Source: Calliopum simillimum
Lineage: Eukaryota > Arthropoda > Insecta > Diptera > Lauxaniidae
Length of the DNA stretch: 64,000 bases
Assembly (NCBI GenBank): GCA_951812925.1
Contig: OX638372.1
Coordinates: 50,743,722-50,807,721 of the forward strand
Direction: 5' to 3'
Below the pieces are notes generated by a model that did not search any database, was not told the DNA's origin, and was given only the letters and a program-made list of their open reading frames with translations. Position numbers and translations under genes: made by a program. Positions 55,031 through 64,000 of the stretch are shown here, piece by piece. Each line of letters opens with the position of its first letter. Positions within the stretch are counted from its first letter, which is position 1.

Positions 55031-56726
55031 GTCTCGCCCGTTACCTTTTTACATCAAAAGTTTAAAAAAACTGTAAAAATAGTATAGTTAATTAAAAAAA
55101 GCTAAAGGGGAGTAACAATGTAAGTGAATTTATTAATTTCGTGATACCAAATGAACGCCAATAAATCATTGGGGGTATTCCTTAAAACGTATAAATGCCT
55201 TGAAAACTTCTTAAGCTCGTAAAAGTTTTCAAAATCAATACAAACTTTGAAGGTTTTACGAGCTTCCGAGATTTTCGGGGGTTTTACACGCTTTAAGAAA
55301 TACCCTAATTGTTGTTATTTTATTTTTCATTTGTAAGCGATGTCGCACCCGTTACCTTTTTATTGTTTTGCTTTCCAACCCTTACCGTATAACTTATTTG
55401 GTTTTATACTTATTTATTTTGACTAAAAAACTATGAAGCTTCCAAACAAGAACAACTTTTTACAACATCTTAACCCATTATATCCTATTGTTTTTTTTTT
55501 TTTTTTGGTTTTTTGACCCTCTCTCAAAAGAAATGGGTTGTAATGGGTTAAAGTGTTCCACAAAAATATTCTACGGAAAATTTCTTTTGAGTCATCAAGA
55601 AATGCTTAAAACTTAAGAATAGTTAGTAAAAAATATATTAAAATCCAAGAAATGAGTAGAAAAAAAAAATCGAATTTTTCATATTTATTGTATATTTTGT
55701 ACTCTTTTACTCATTATTCTGAAGTTTGAAGCATTTCTCGTCTTTGGTGACCTCTAATGAAATTTTTTTGCATAATATTTTTTTGGAACATTTTAGCCCA
55801 TTATAATCATTTTCTTTTTTTTTAAAAAAAAGGGTGTCAAAAGACCCATAGGAGCAGGATTAAGATGGGTTAAGATGTTCTGAAAATTGCTTTTTGAGTA
55901 ATTTCATGATGACCTTGGAACAACGAGTTTTAACGAAAATGAAGATTAAGAGTTTTACACTGGGGTAAAATTTCGAAAATATTTTTTGCGGGTATTTTAG
56001 CTAAAAAAACAGTAAGAAATTGATCTAAGCTTCAGATTTTGATTTAATTATATACCGTGATTCAAGACGAAAAGATTGATATATCGTACGACTCATTCCC
56101 ATTATTCTTGAGATCGTAATAAATTTAATAGTGTTGAGCAAACTAAGACCAAGACAGTTGGGTTTTTTGGATGCCAAATTTCAAATAGAGCTATGATTTT
56201 ATGCTTGAAAGGGACGTGACACACCTATTAACTATAAATTCGCAAGACTAAAAAGCTTAGTCTTGATGATCATCGTGATCAAAACCAAGACCATAGCAGT
56301 CTTGGTCTTGGTCTTGCAATGACATCAGCATCTTGGTCTTGCATAAATCAACCGTGAGTGACCTCTAAATTACTTTAAAAAAATTTAAAAAAAACCCAGC
56401 TCACTTTCTTTAACTTTGTCATACTTACTTTTTTGGACTGTTAAATATAATGGATATTATAATTATACATATTGCTTTATTTCCTTACAATGTCGCACCC
56501 GTTACTTTATTGCTGTCGCGCCCGTTACTTTTTTAAAGCTTTTTTTTTTTTTGTTTTCAACTTATTTATCTCTTATTGCAGCAAACTAAGAAAATTCTTG
56601 TACAAAATACTACAATGAATTAACTTGAAAGTTTTATTTTTAGCGTTTCATGCAAAATTTTACAGATTTGAGGGATCAAATCTCATAAAACGAATATAGC
56701 ATATTTGTAACGTCGCACCAGTTACC
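55031..56726 (+). repeat. GTCGCACCCGTTACC motif family (element remnant)
   Basis: Five copies of (T)GTCGC(A/G)CC(C/A)GTTAC(C/T) or a one-off variant: 55031, 55341, 56491, 56514 and 56711. The middle pair is a doublet 23 bp apart and the last copy follows 197 bp later. I read this as the remains of a ~1.7-kb TA-target element. No transposase is readable between them. Confidence 0.55.
55450..55885. repeat. Two related hairpins in tandem
   Basis: ACATCTTAACCCATTATATC (55468) pairs with GGTTGTAATGGGTTAAAGTG (55535). ACATTTTAGCCCATTATAAT (55789) pairs with GGATTAAGATGGGTTAAGAT (55857). Each has a T-rich loop with TTTTGAC or its complement. The two hairpins are about 320 bp apart and homologous. 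Confidence 0.55.
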
Positions 56727-56806
56727 ATCTATTCAGTCCAAAAAAGAATTAAAATTTAACTTTTTTTAAATAATTCTATTTGTTGACAAGATCGAGATAG
56801 TTGACT

Positions 56807-56972
56807 CAGTGGCGGATCCAAGGGGGGGCGATGAGAGCGATCGGCCCTCCCTCTCAAACCAAGTGATTAATTTTTTTTTAAAATTATATGTAAAGATTTT
56901 AAAAACATTCTGTTATTATCTAGAAATGTAGTCAATCGGCTCCCCCTCTTGACAGTGCTGGATCCGCCACTG
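56807..56972. mobile_element. hAT MITE, 166 bp, TSD AGTTGACT
   Basis: Perfect 14-bp ends (CAGTGGCGGATCCA / TGGATCCGCCACTG) and exact 8-bp duplications AGTTGACT at 56799-56806 and 56973-56980. The next bases, AGGGGGGGCG and CCCCCTCTTG, also pair partly. CAGTGGCGGATCC is a common hAT terminus in insects. Non-coding. Confidence 0.93.
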
Positions 56973-57120
56973 AGTTGACTCTTCTTATGTTACGGCACCT
57001 TTCTTGCGTATTTATCCAAATTCTACTTTTAATTTTAAACATTGTTCTCAAGCTGTTGCACCCGTTGCAATGGAAATGGTCAGATGTTGCAAAATCTGTA
57101 AATAAAACATTTAATGGTGG

Positions 57121-57952
57121 TGAAATTCTTGTAGATAGTTGTTCCTTGGGGTATCTGAACACTGAGAAAATAAATTAAAATAATCTTTCAAGCCGTTTTT
57201 GAGAAATCCCATTTTTAAAATTATAACAAAATTTCCAGTTTAAAAAAATAAAACCAAACAAACAAATACAAGAATAGTAATTTTAGATGTATTTTTTGAT
57301 GCAGAATCTGAATCCGGCACCAGATTTGCTCTAAATTACCACGATTTTGATGTATCATAATCTAAAAGTGCAAAAAACATCGTTTTTATACTAATTTTGA
57401 AGTTATATAACAAGACAATATAGTTTGTGGCCATGAATCTGGATTTGAAAGTACTAATTTTGACCTTCAAAACCCATTTTGAATAAATACATCCTTTTTT
57501 CCCTCTGAAATATCCTAAGCTTAACTTACGAAAAACCATGTTTTTACGATTTTTCAACTTTTTAGGCTACGATATTTTAGAAAAAAAGAGGGCCTTAAAG
57601 ACAAAAACTAGTACTTTGGAATATTGTATCAAGATTCATGGACAAAAGCTATACTGACTTGTTATATATCTTCAAAAATAGCGTGAAAATTATGGTTTTT
57701 GCCAACTTATGTTACGGTATCTCAAAATATTGATTTAGATTCGGATTTAGCAGAAAAAAAATGCACCTTAAATAACTATTTTTGTTTTTGTTTGTTTGTT
57801 TGTTTTTTTTATTTTTTTTTTTTATTTTTGTAGGTTGTTTTCATTTAATGTGGGAATTTCATTAAAGTTTTAAAAATGGGATTTCTCAAAAACGGCCCGA
57901 CAGAGTGGAGTGTTCAGAATACTCCACAGAACAACTAACTGCAAGAATTTCA
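57121..57952. mobile_element. Foldback element of about 830 bp
   Basis: TGAAATTCTTGTAGATAGTT at 57121 and ACTAACTGCAAGAATTTCA ending at 57952 are inverted. So are CCGTTTTTGAGAAATCCCAT (57193) and ATGGGATTTCTCAAAAACGG (57877). The interior includes GAATCTGAATCCGGC and TATTTTGAAGTTATATAACA, motifs shared with the 32331 and 47186 foldbacks. No target duplication seen. Confidence 0.65.
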
Positions 57953-58299
57953 ACTGAGCACGCATGTTTGGATCGAACGCGCTATTTCATCGTAATGATT
58001 TATAATAAATCACTGCAGTTGGGGCAGGGACTATTTTTTCGACAATATGAGTGATTTAGACAACACAGTAAACACATGTTTACTGAACAGTGCATCTACC
58101 TAATCGTGATGATGAATTCCTGTAATTTTTTTATTAAATATTCGGTACAAGCTCATGAAAATTGATGGATTTAATATTTAAATTAACACTGTGAGTTTGG
58201 TTTTGGTGATGCTCTCTAGATAAGTAATGTTATCAACGTATCCAATGTCATTTTTGCCAGCCTTTGAAATTGTGTCATTCCTTAAAACTTTTCATTTTA

Positions 58300-58375
58300 G
58301 AACAGTTCCAGACATTACAAATCTCGTCACTGCCTTTGGATTAATATTACTTGGATAGTATTATGCGATAAAGTG
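58300..58375 (+). repeat. Second copy of the sequence at the window start
   Basis: AACAGTTCC, ACAAATCTCGTCACTGCC and TTGGATTAATATTA correspond to 26-85 (AACAGTTCC, ATAAATCTCGTCACTGCC, TGGGATTAATATA), about 80% identical over about 55 bp. It may be the left portion of the mariner-like element found at 592-1256. Confidence 0.55.
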
Positions 58376-58379
58376 TGTT

Positions 58380-60560
58380 TTTTTAACCTGTTATTCACTC
58401 CGCGGAAGGGTTTAAGGCCTATGAAAGTATTGAGTGAGCCTCTCTTGGCTAAGCAATATGCCCTTTCATGCCCAGATTACAGCCATATCACTCCATATAC
58501 TTTCCAGGTAGACTCTGTCATAAGCAGTGGATTTAGCGATAGACAAATTAGTATTGTTCTAGGTTATTTTTCGAGACCAATACAAAGATCAAGTCACCGA
58601 TTTGAATATCATGACTTACCGTTCGATGTTAAAACCAAGACCAAAGCCAAGATTGATATGGAGAAGATTTTGATAGTTGGCAGTATATGTTAAAGGTTCT
58701 CCATTTTGACTACTATTGGGAGTTTCTCCAGAAATCAAATATACAATGCGTCCAATAAAATGCTTTATAACTATGTATGTATAATAAAGTATGAGTTCTC
58801 CTATGCATAGGCCCGAAATGAAATTGTTCAAGTGTGCTTCACATTAAATAGTACCAAATGTGTTATCCGCCAATGTCAAATATTAGTACAATATCATTTC
58901 ATAGTTATTGTCAAAGTTTGGTGTATGTAGTTATTATCAAATTTTATATTTTCTTTGTAGAAATAGTCCCGAGTATAGCGCAAAGTTTGACCTAAATATA
59001 AGTAACCCAGAAAATGAAAAAAGTATTTCCAGTCTACTTTTTGTGCTCTACTTTTCGAAACAATACTTCGGATGAAAAACCTAATTTCATTCTATACGCA
59101 TATGACAAAAAACTACTAAACTAAATAATACTCAACAATAACTGTAAGTGCAAGACGTTCATAAAATTTTAAATTATATAGAAATATTGAGTATAAATAT
59201 GAAATCTACAAAATATTAACAAAGCCAAAAATGCAACACAATTCCAATGGCAGTCAACATAGTGCAAATTTCATTATCGGCAATGCTGCTTGAATTAATC
59301 GCGTATAAAATGCATAGCATCACATTAATAAAAATAAAAATACATTCATTGATTACTAATAATTTTCCCTAATAAAATATATAATAAAAATTTAAATAAT
59401 CGCAATAAAAAAAATAATAAAAACCAATATTCATATAAAATTTTAGACAAAACCATTAATAAAAATATTTGATTTTTTAATTTTTTTATGCACATCAGTA
59501 TTGAAATATAATTTCCAGCAAAAATTATATCAAAGGAAATAAACTCTAAAGATACGTCATACATCTACCATTACTTAAATCACTCTTGGGTAAGTTTTTT
59601 TGTTATATTTCAATTTCAAATTTATTGCCTGAATTTCTGAATTTGTTTAAAAACAACTCTAAAGAACGAAGTTCAAGGATTTACTGTCAACTACTAACCA
59701 TACAAGTTTCAACAAACCCACATTTTTCACAACCCATTTTGCAGTATTTGCCTCATCTGACATCAGGGTTTGGGTCAAGGTTAAAGTTAAGGTTAAGTGC
59801 ATTGTAAAATAATGCTTACGAAAAGGTTAAAAGGAAAGAGTGTGGGTATACGGAACTTTCTCTGTTAGGTTAATTCACTGCGTAACAGTTTTACTTATAC
59901 AAATGTTTTCCTTTTATATTTTCAAACAATCAGTTCTTTTCTATGAACTTTTTATTCATAAAAAACTTTAAAAGCATTTGATTGTATCTATGAACATATG
60001 TATTACATTTACAAAAAAAAAAAAAACGGATGTTTTGTACCTTTTTTCTTGAGCCGACAACGTGCCAAAATATGTATTTGTTTTCATAACATTCCATGAA
60101 TTTTTGTTTACATTGCAGCGAGTATGAACTTTTTTCTCTGCGCATGTGTCATATTAAAGTTTTTATCTATTATCTGCTATTAAAATTTCTCTTATATGAT
60201 ATTGGGGTATTCTGAAAAGGTCACAACGGGCAATATAAGCATAAAAACATTATTTGGGTATATGGACTTGGTACCGCACGTGACCGTCGAACACATTTGA
60301 AGTAAAAAAAGTAAAAATAAAACGGATTTTAATTTTGACAATAGGCTTAACGTATAGCTCTTAATTAGCCCTATAATTGGTGCTTAGTTTGATTTTGGGT
60401 AATTTTTGGTTTTTAAGATAGTTGCAGAAAACCAAGGCGGTCGCACGGGTCAAAAACAGAAGTGGTTTTCGTGGCCAACAATTCAAACGACGATTTCAGG
60501 GAAACCTGAGGCAATATTTCAATGTGGCTTATTTCAGAATGCTTTGCATTGATGTCTCTA
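58380..60560. other. Non-coding AT-rich DNA
   Basis: The 106-codon frame at 58373-58693 lacks a recognised domain. A short GGTTAAAGTTAAGGTTAAG tract lies at 59780-59798. Nothing else is recognised. Confidence 0.4.
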
Positions 60561-60564
60561 ACAC

Positions 60565-61060
60565 TACCCTTTTCTCCTCACTTGCCTGGTTTACCAGCCT
60601 AAAATCAGAAAATCTTGATAATCACAGAACCACGTTCACACCTTTTACCTGGATGAGTCATCTATCATTTCAGTGACACTTTTTTGGCGTTTACCAAATC
60701 ACTACACTATTTTCACTTTTTTCAAATATATTTTTGTTACATTTCGTCAATTAAATTTTTTTTAAAACAATTGAGACGAACACATTTTTGATTTTAGCTT
60801 TAGTTTGCTTTTTATTAAAAATGTTTTATTTGTTTACATTTTGTATTTGTCAAAAGAAAGGGAAATTTTCTAATTTCCCTGGGATTTTTTAAATTTGAAG
60901 ATACCACCTGTCGATTTTTTGTGTTAAATGATCTAATTATTTAAAAACAAGCTAATCTTTTCAATACAAATCGAAAAGCTTTTTATATGGAAAACTATCC
61001 TGGTTAGTGCTTAATCAGCATTCATCTGGTTAACCAGGCAAGTGAGAATAGGGTATTAAA
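60565..61060. repeat. Short inverted repeat
   Basis: CTCCTCACTTGCCTGGTTTACCAG (60575-60598) and CTGGTTAACCAGGCAAGTGAGAAT (61027-61050) are inverted, with about 430 bp between. Confidence 0.55.
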
Positions 61061-61189
61061 AACTGTTTTGATTTTACCCAAAAATGATTCATAATTTCTT
61101 TTAATTTAATTCTAATATGGGTCACACGGGACATTTTTTTCCACCATACAAATTTTAAATTGAAAATCTTTTAAACAACCAGGATATCC

Positions 61190-61460
61190 CAGTGAATGTT
61201 GGTTCGCTTTATATTGACGTGGCATCACTAATTTTTCCAAAGGATGTTATTTGTTCCTATCCATTTTACATGTGTAACAAATCTCATAAATTATGGTTTT
61301 TTTTTTTGTTAGGAGCGTGTCATCGCCCATTTTCCCGTGATACCCCAATTTTTCCTTGTACACAATATTTGCCTTAGTGCTTTTTACATACGTACCAAAT
61401 CTCATTCATGTACACTAAATAGTTTCAGAGATATGATGATTAAAATTTTTGGCTCACGGT
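61190..61460 (+). repeat. Diverged copy of the GGCGTGGCACCGCCC-type repeat
   Basis: GTAACAAATCTCATAAATTA, GAGCGTGTCATCGCCCATTT and ACCAAATCTCATTCATGTAC, TTTCAGAGATATGATGA match the boxes at 24930-25170 and 52560-52690. The predicted 61- and 68-codon frames are translations of it. Confidence 0.5.
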
Positions 61461-61966
61461 TTATCTTTTTGTGGAAATACCCATATATTATTTCATATAT
61501 TACGTTAAATTATGATATGGGCTGTAATTTTGTGTTCATCTAATTGTGTATCAAAAAAATATCAAATCTGTGTATTAAATGGTATAGCTCATTCTTTTCC
61601 GACATTTTCTAGGTAAGGCATACATATGTATAATGCTGTCATGTATTTATTATGCAACTCTACAGGAATCTTGAAGTTGTCAAAATGGTTTTACCGTGGC
61701 ATGACTCAAGCAACAAAAATTTGATAAATTTTTTTCTTATTTGTTTTAACTGGTCTCAGATCACAATTATTTACATTAAATAGTTCGTAATAAAAAAAAA
61801 AAACTTAAAAAGTGACCGTCCGTAGGAAAGGAGACCATAACAAAAACCCGTTTTTTGCATTTTCTAAAAACGCATATTATTTTAAATAAAATCGCACCAA
61901 TTACTGGCAAATTCTAAAAATTTACTGAGTTATTGCATTTTGAAACCATGATCATACTTGTATGGT

Positions 61967-62182
61967 GCGTTGCTAAATCACTCACGAACGTGGTTGAAAC
62001 TTATTTAGCAACGCTGGTTGCCAAGCGTTGTTAAATCCAAATCAGCAACGAAACGTGGTCAAAACACCACGAAACATAGTTAAATCCAAATCAGCCACGA
62101 AACGTAGTCAAAACGTTCACGAACGTGGTGAAAGCTTATTTCAAAACAAATAGGCTTTCAATCAATCTGACAATATTGATGG
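61967..62182 (+). repeat. CACGAACGTGGT repeat, left part
   Basis: GTTGCTAAATCACTCACGAA...TTTAGCAACGCTGGTTG (61969-62021) recurs at 63255-63305. Between them lies the TIR element at 62183. The segment also has internal GAAACGTGGTCAAAACACCA / GAAACGTAGTCAAAACG repeats. Confidence 0.55.
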
Positions 62183-63184
62183 CAGTGCACAGTGCGAAAT
62201 TTTCAGAGTCTAGCGGAACTTAATTCATATCTCTGCATATATAGCAGTTATAGTTATGAAACTTAATACTTGGATATATATTTAATTGGCAACACACTAT
62301 GCAGAAATTAAGGGGTTATTATTCCCCATGTATGGAAATGCTTTAAGCGTTTTATTTCTGCTCCCATAACAGATATCGCTATGAAACTTGATAGATATAA
62401 CCATTTTCTTATCAAAACACCATAAAAAATTAAGGGGTTATGACAAGGGGTATTTGCTGTTTCTTGCATTTTTATTCAAAAATGCTTCTAAATTTCGAGA
62501 GGATTCCCCTACTTTTTTTGTATATTATAAACTAGCGTTCGAATAGTTACCTTTAAACTATGGAGAGTGTCAGAAGTTAGTGTTGGTGAGCCTATTTTTT
62601 CCAAAACAAAACCAACGATGGCGTCCGATGTTCAATTTCCAAAGACATTCTGGAAAAGGTTAAGTTTAAAAGAGGATCGCAAAATATCGCGGAAGATGTT
62701 TTATGTTTATAGTAGAGGATAAACCTACCTTTCAAATTTTGTACGTTTCAAAATGGCGATTTGTGGTAATACCTCTTAAAGTATCCAATGAAGTTGAAAA
62801 TGTAAATCTTATGAACTTCTTAAAAAGCACAAATTTCACAAAAAAATCACACACGAGTAAGAAAAGATTCTGCAATTATTTGAATGCCAATAAGTGACAA
62901 TTTTATTAAAAAATAAATGAAAAAATTTTCGCGTCCTACCGACTTACCGTTTTTATGTACCAATCTATATACTAAAATCGAAAAGCTTTCTATAGGTAAA
63001 AAGTATGAATGAATAAGTAATGCAAGTTTCAGGTGCATTTTGCAGGGTTATTCACCAAACTGAGTATGAGGATTTTGAGGTGGGATATTAAGCTACCGAA
63101 ATAATGAATAATCTTATGCGTTTTATGTATTTCAAAAATTGAATAAAGTTCCGCTAAACCTCCCAAATTTCGCACTGTGCAGTG
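62183..63184. mobile_element. TIR element of about 1 kb
   Basis: 44-bp imperfect inverted ends: CAGTGCACAGTGCGAAATTT and TAGCGGAACTTAATTC at the left (62183-62226), and the complements GAATAAAGTTCCGCTAAA and AAATTTCGCACTGTGCAGTG at the right (63141-63184). CA(G/C)TG ends suggest hAT, but no 8-bp duplication is seen. The interior 64-codon frame at 62703-62897 is not recognisable. Confidence 0.65.
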
Positions 63185-63248
63185 GCTGAGTTCGTTAACG
63201 TCCACATCTATCACACGACAGGTTCCAGGTTCAAATGTCCCCAATACC
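63182..63248 (+). repeat. tRNA-like segment
   Basis: GTGGCTGAGTTCGTTAACG (box A-like, as in Leu/Ser-type tRNAs) and AGGTTCAAATGTCC (box B-like) 48 bases apart. It could be a pseudo-tRNA or SINE head. It begins exactly at the right end of the TIR element. Confidence 0.4.
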
Positions 63249-63544
63249 AAACGCGTTATTAAATCACTCACGAACGTAGTAGAAACTCATTTAGCAACGC
63301 GCGTTGTTAAAACTGCTACGAACGAGCCATTCTCAAAATTTGGGTCGAAACGTTGTTAAAATAGTCACGTTTCTGCTACTTTTAACAATGTGGTTTTCTC
63401 TATGTAAACAAAAGTAACTATAGTTTAAGTGATATAGTTCAGTGACTAAAAAAAATTCATTAAGTTTGCCCGATATTTAAATACGCTAACCCGCAAAAGT
63501 ATCAAACATTTTTTTACTGTTAATCGTTTTCTTTGTTGAGTAAC

Positions 63545-64000
63545 CTTAGAACCGTGTTATGGGCACTGGGTGCCCAAATCAATTTTCATTGTTGTTTTTA
63601 AGCCCCAAATTGTTCCAAACGAATGCCAGATCTCATCGTTTTTCAATAGATTGAACTTTTTACTACTTAAAAAAACTTAGTTTGAATAAGATTTAGGTAT
63701 TAGTGAAATAAAAATAAATAAAAGGCGGGAAACCTCATTTTCGTGTTATGGGCACTGTGTACCCAGAATATATGGGGGTAATTTTTGAACTTCAACCGAT
63801 CACGCCCATTTTTGGTCCTAATCAGACTATAGCCCTAACTATTATTTGTACCAAATTTTATGCATATAGCTTTATCGGTTTGGGCGTAATCGTAATTTCA
63901 ACAATAAGACAAACACATACACCAAAAGGCCAATCAGGGCCCAATAGAGCCATCAGCGCTCAACATAAAAATTTGAAAAAATCAGGGATATTCCAATTCG
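63545..64000 (+). repeat. CGTGTTATGGGCACTG motif element, cut by window end
   Basis: CGTGTTATGGGCACTGGGTG at 63553 and CGTGTTATGGGCACTGTGTA at 63742 are direct copies 189 bp apart, each followed by CCCA. After the second comes a GC-box repeat tail (TCACGCCCATTTTTGGTCC, TTTGTACCAAATTTTATGC). The single-plus-echo spacing matches the left end of the pogo-like elements here; the rest would be to the right. Confidence 0.4.

Noticed and set aside
58373..60676. Frames at 58373-58693 and 60422-60676 as genes
   Set aside because: No recognisable domain, no conserved splice context, and neighbouring repeats.
4905..63248. tRNA genes at several box A/box B matches (4905, 13976, 14246, 28920, 39555, 63182)
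   Set aside because: None gives a complete cloverleaf with an acceptor stem; several share SINE body sequence.
1..64000. CRISPR arrays, bacterial operons, rRNA genes
   Set aside because: None seen; the tandem arrays here have no spacer structure and the DNA is eukaryotic.

Overview
AT-rich eukaryotic genomic DNA from an insect, almost certainly a higher (cyclorrhaphan) fly. The indications are an Inr + DPE core promoter of the Drosophila type, short GT-AG introns, CAA/CAG-rich simple repeats, and the kinds of transposon present. The exact species cannot be read from the window; a tephritid-like fly is a guess. There are no bacterial features.

Host genes are few. The only complete gene I can build is at 41697-44128 (+): five exons, 655 codons, a coiled-coil protein whose N-terminal and central segments resemble the axonemal dynein regulatory complex subunit DRC9/IQCG, followed by a Lys-Ser-Gln repeat tail. 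Position 18259-18586 (-) is a first coding exon of an Asn/Ser-rich protein with a perfect 5' splice site; its other exons are not in view. Position 54132-54166 (+) is a core promoter (TCAGTT initiator plus GGTTGT at exactly +28) followed by 5'-UTR-like sequence; its coding exons must lie beyond the window. A weaker initiator lies at 23465-23470 (-). No coding exons are recognised from 1-18 kb, 24-41 kb or 55-64 kb.

Most of the rest is transposon debris. (1) Foldback (palindromic) elements: 1358-2915 (TSD TGGAACAC or ATGGAACAC), 32331-33721, 39773-41246 and 47186-49105 (all three begin CACG and have 4-bp TSDs AACT, CTTT, AATA), 36224-38058 (8-bp TSD AATGCTTT, carrying a Merlin/ISXO2-type transposase remnant), 51611-52475, 57121-57952 and 20695-22020. 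(2) TA-target elements of pogo/CENP-B type, e.g. 21047-21908 and 27737-28629, with a striking shared arrangement of a short terminal motif. (3) hAT MITEs with perfect 8-bp TSDs at 49167-49291 and 56807-56972. (4) An ~800-bp interspersed repeat in four long copies (5395, 12901, 33859, 35080). (5) tRNA-derived SINEs. (6) Broken coding remnants: a mariner-like transposase, two LINE reverse transcriptases, a CENP-B/pogo-like transposase and a RAG1/Transib-like transposase C-terminus.

Nested insertions can be dated relative to one another: a MITE inside a LINE (4469-5187), a pogo-like element inside a foldback arm (21047-21908), a CACGGTG foldback and a hAT MITE inside another repeat (47186-49291), and the ~800-bp repeat inside a SINE (35080-35902).
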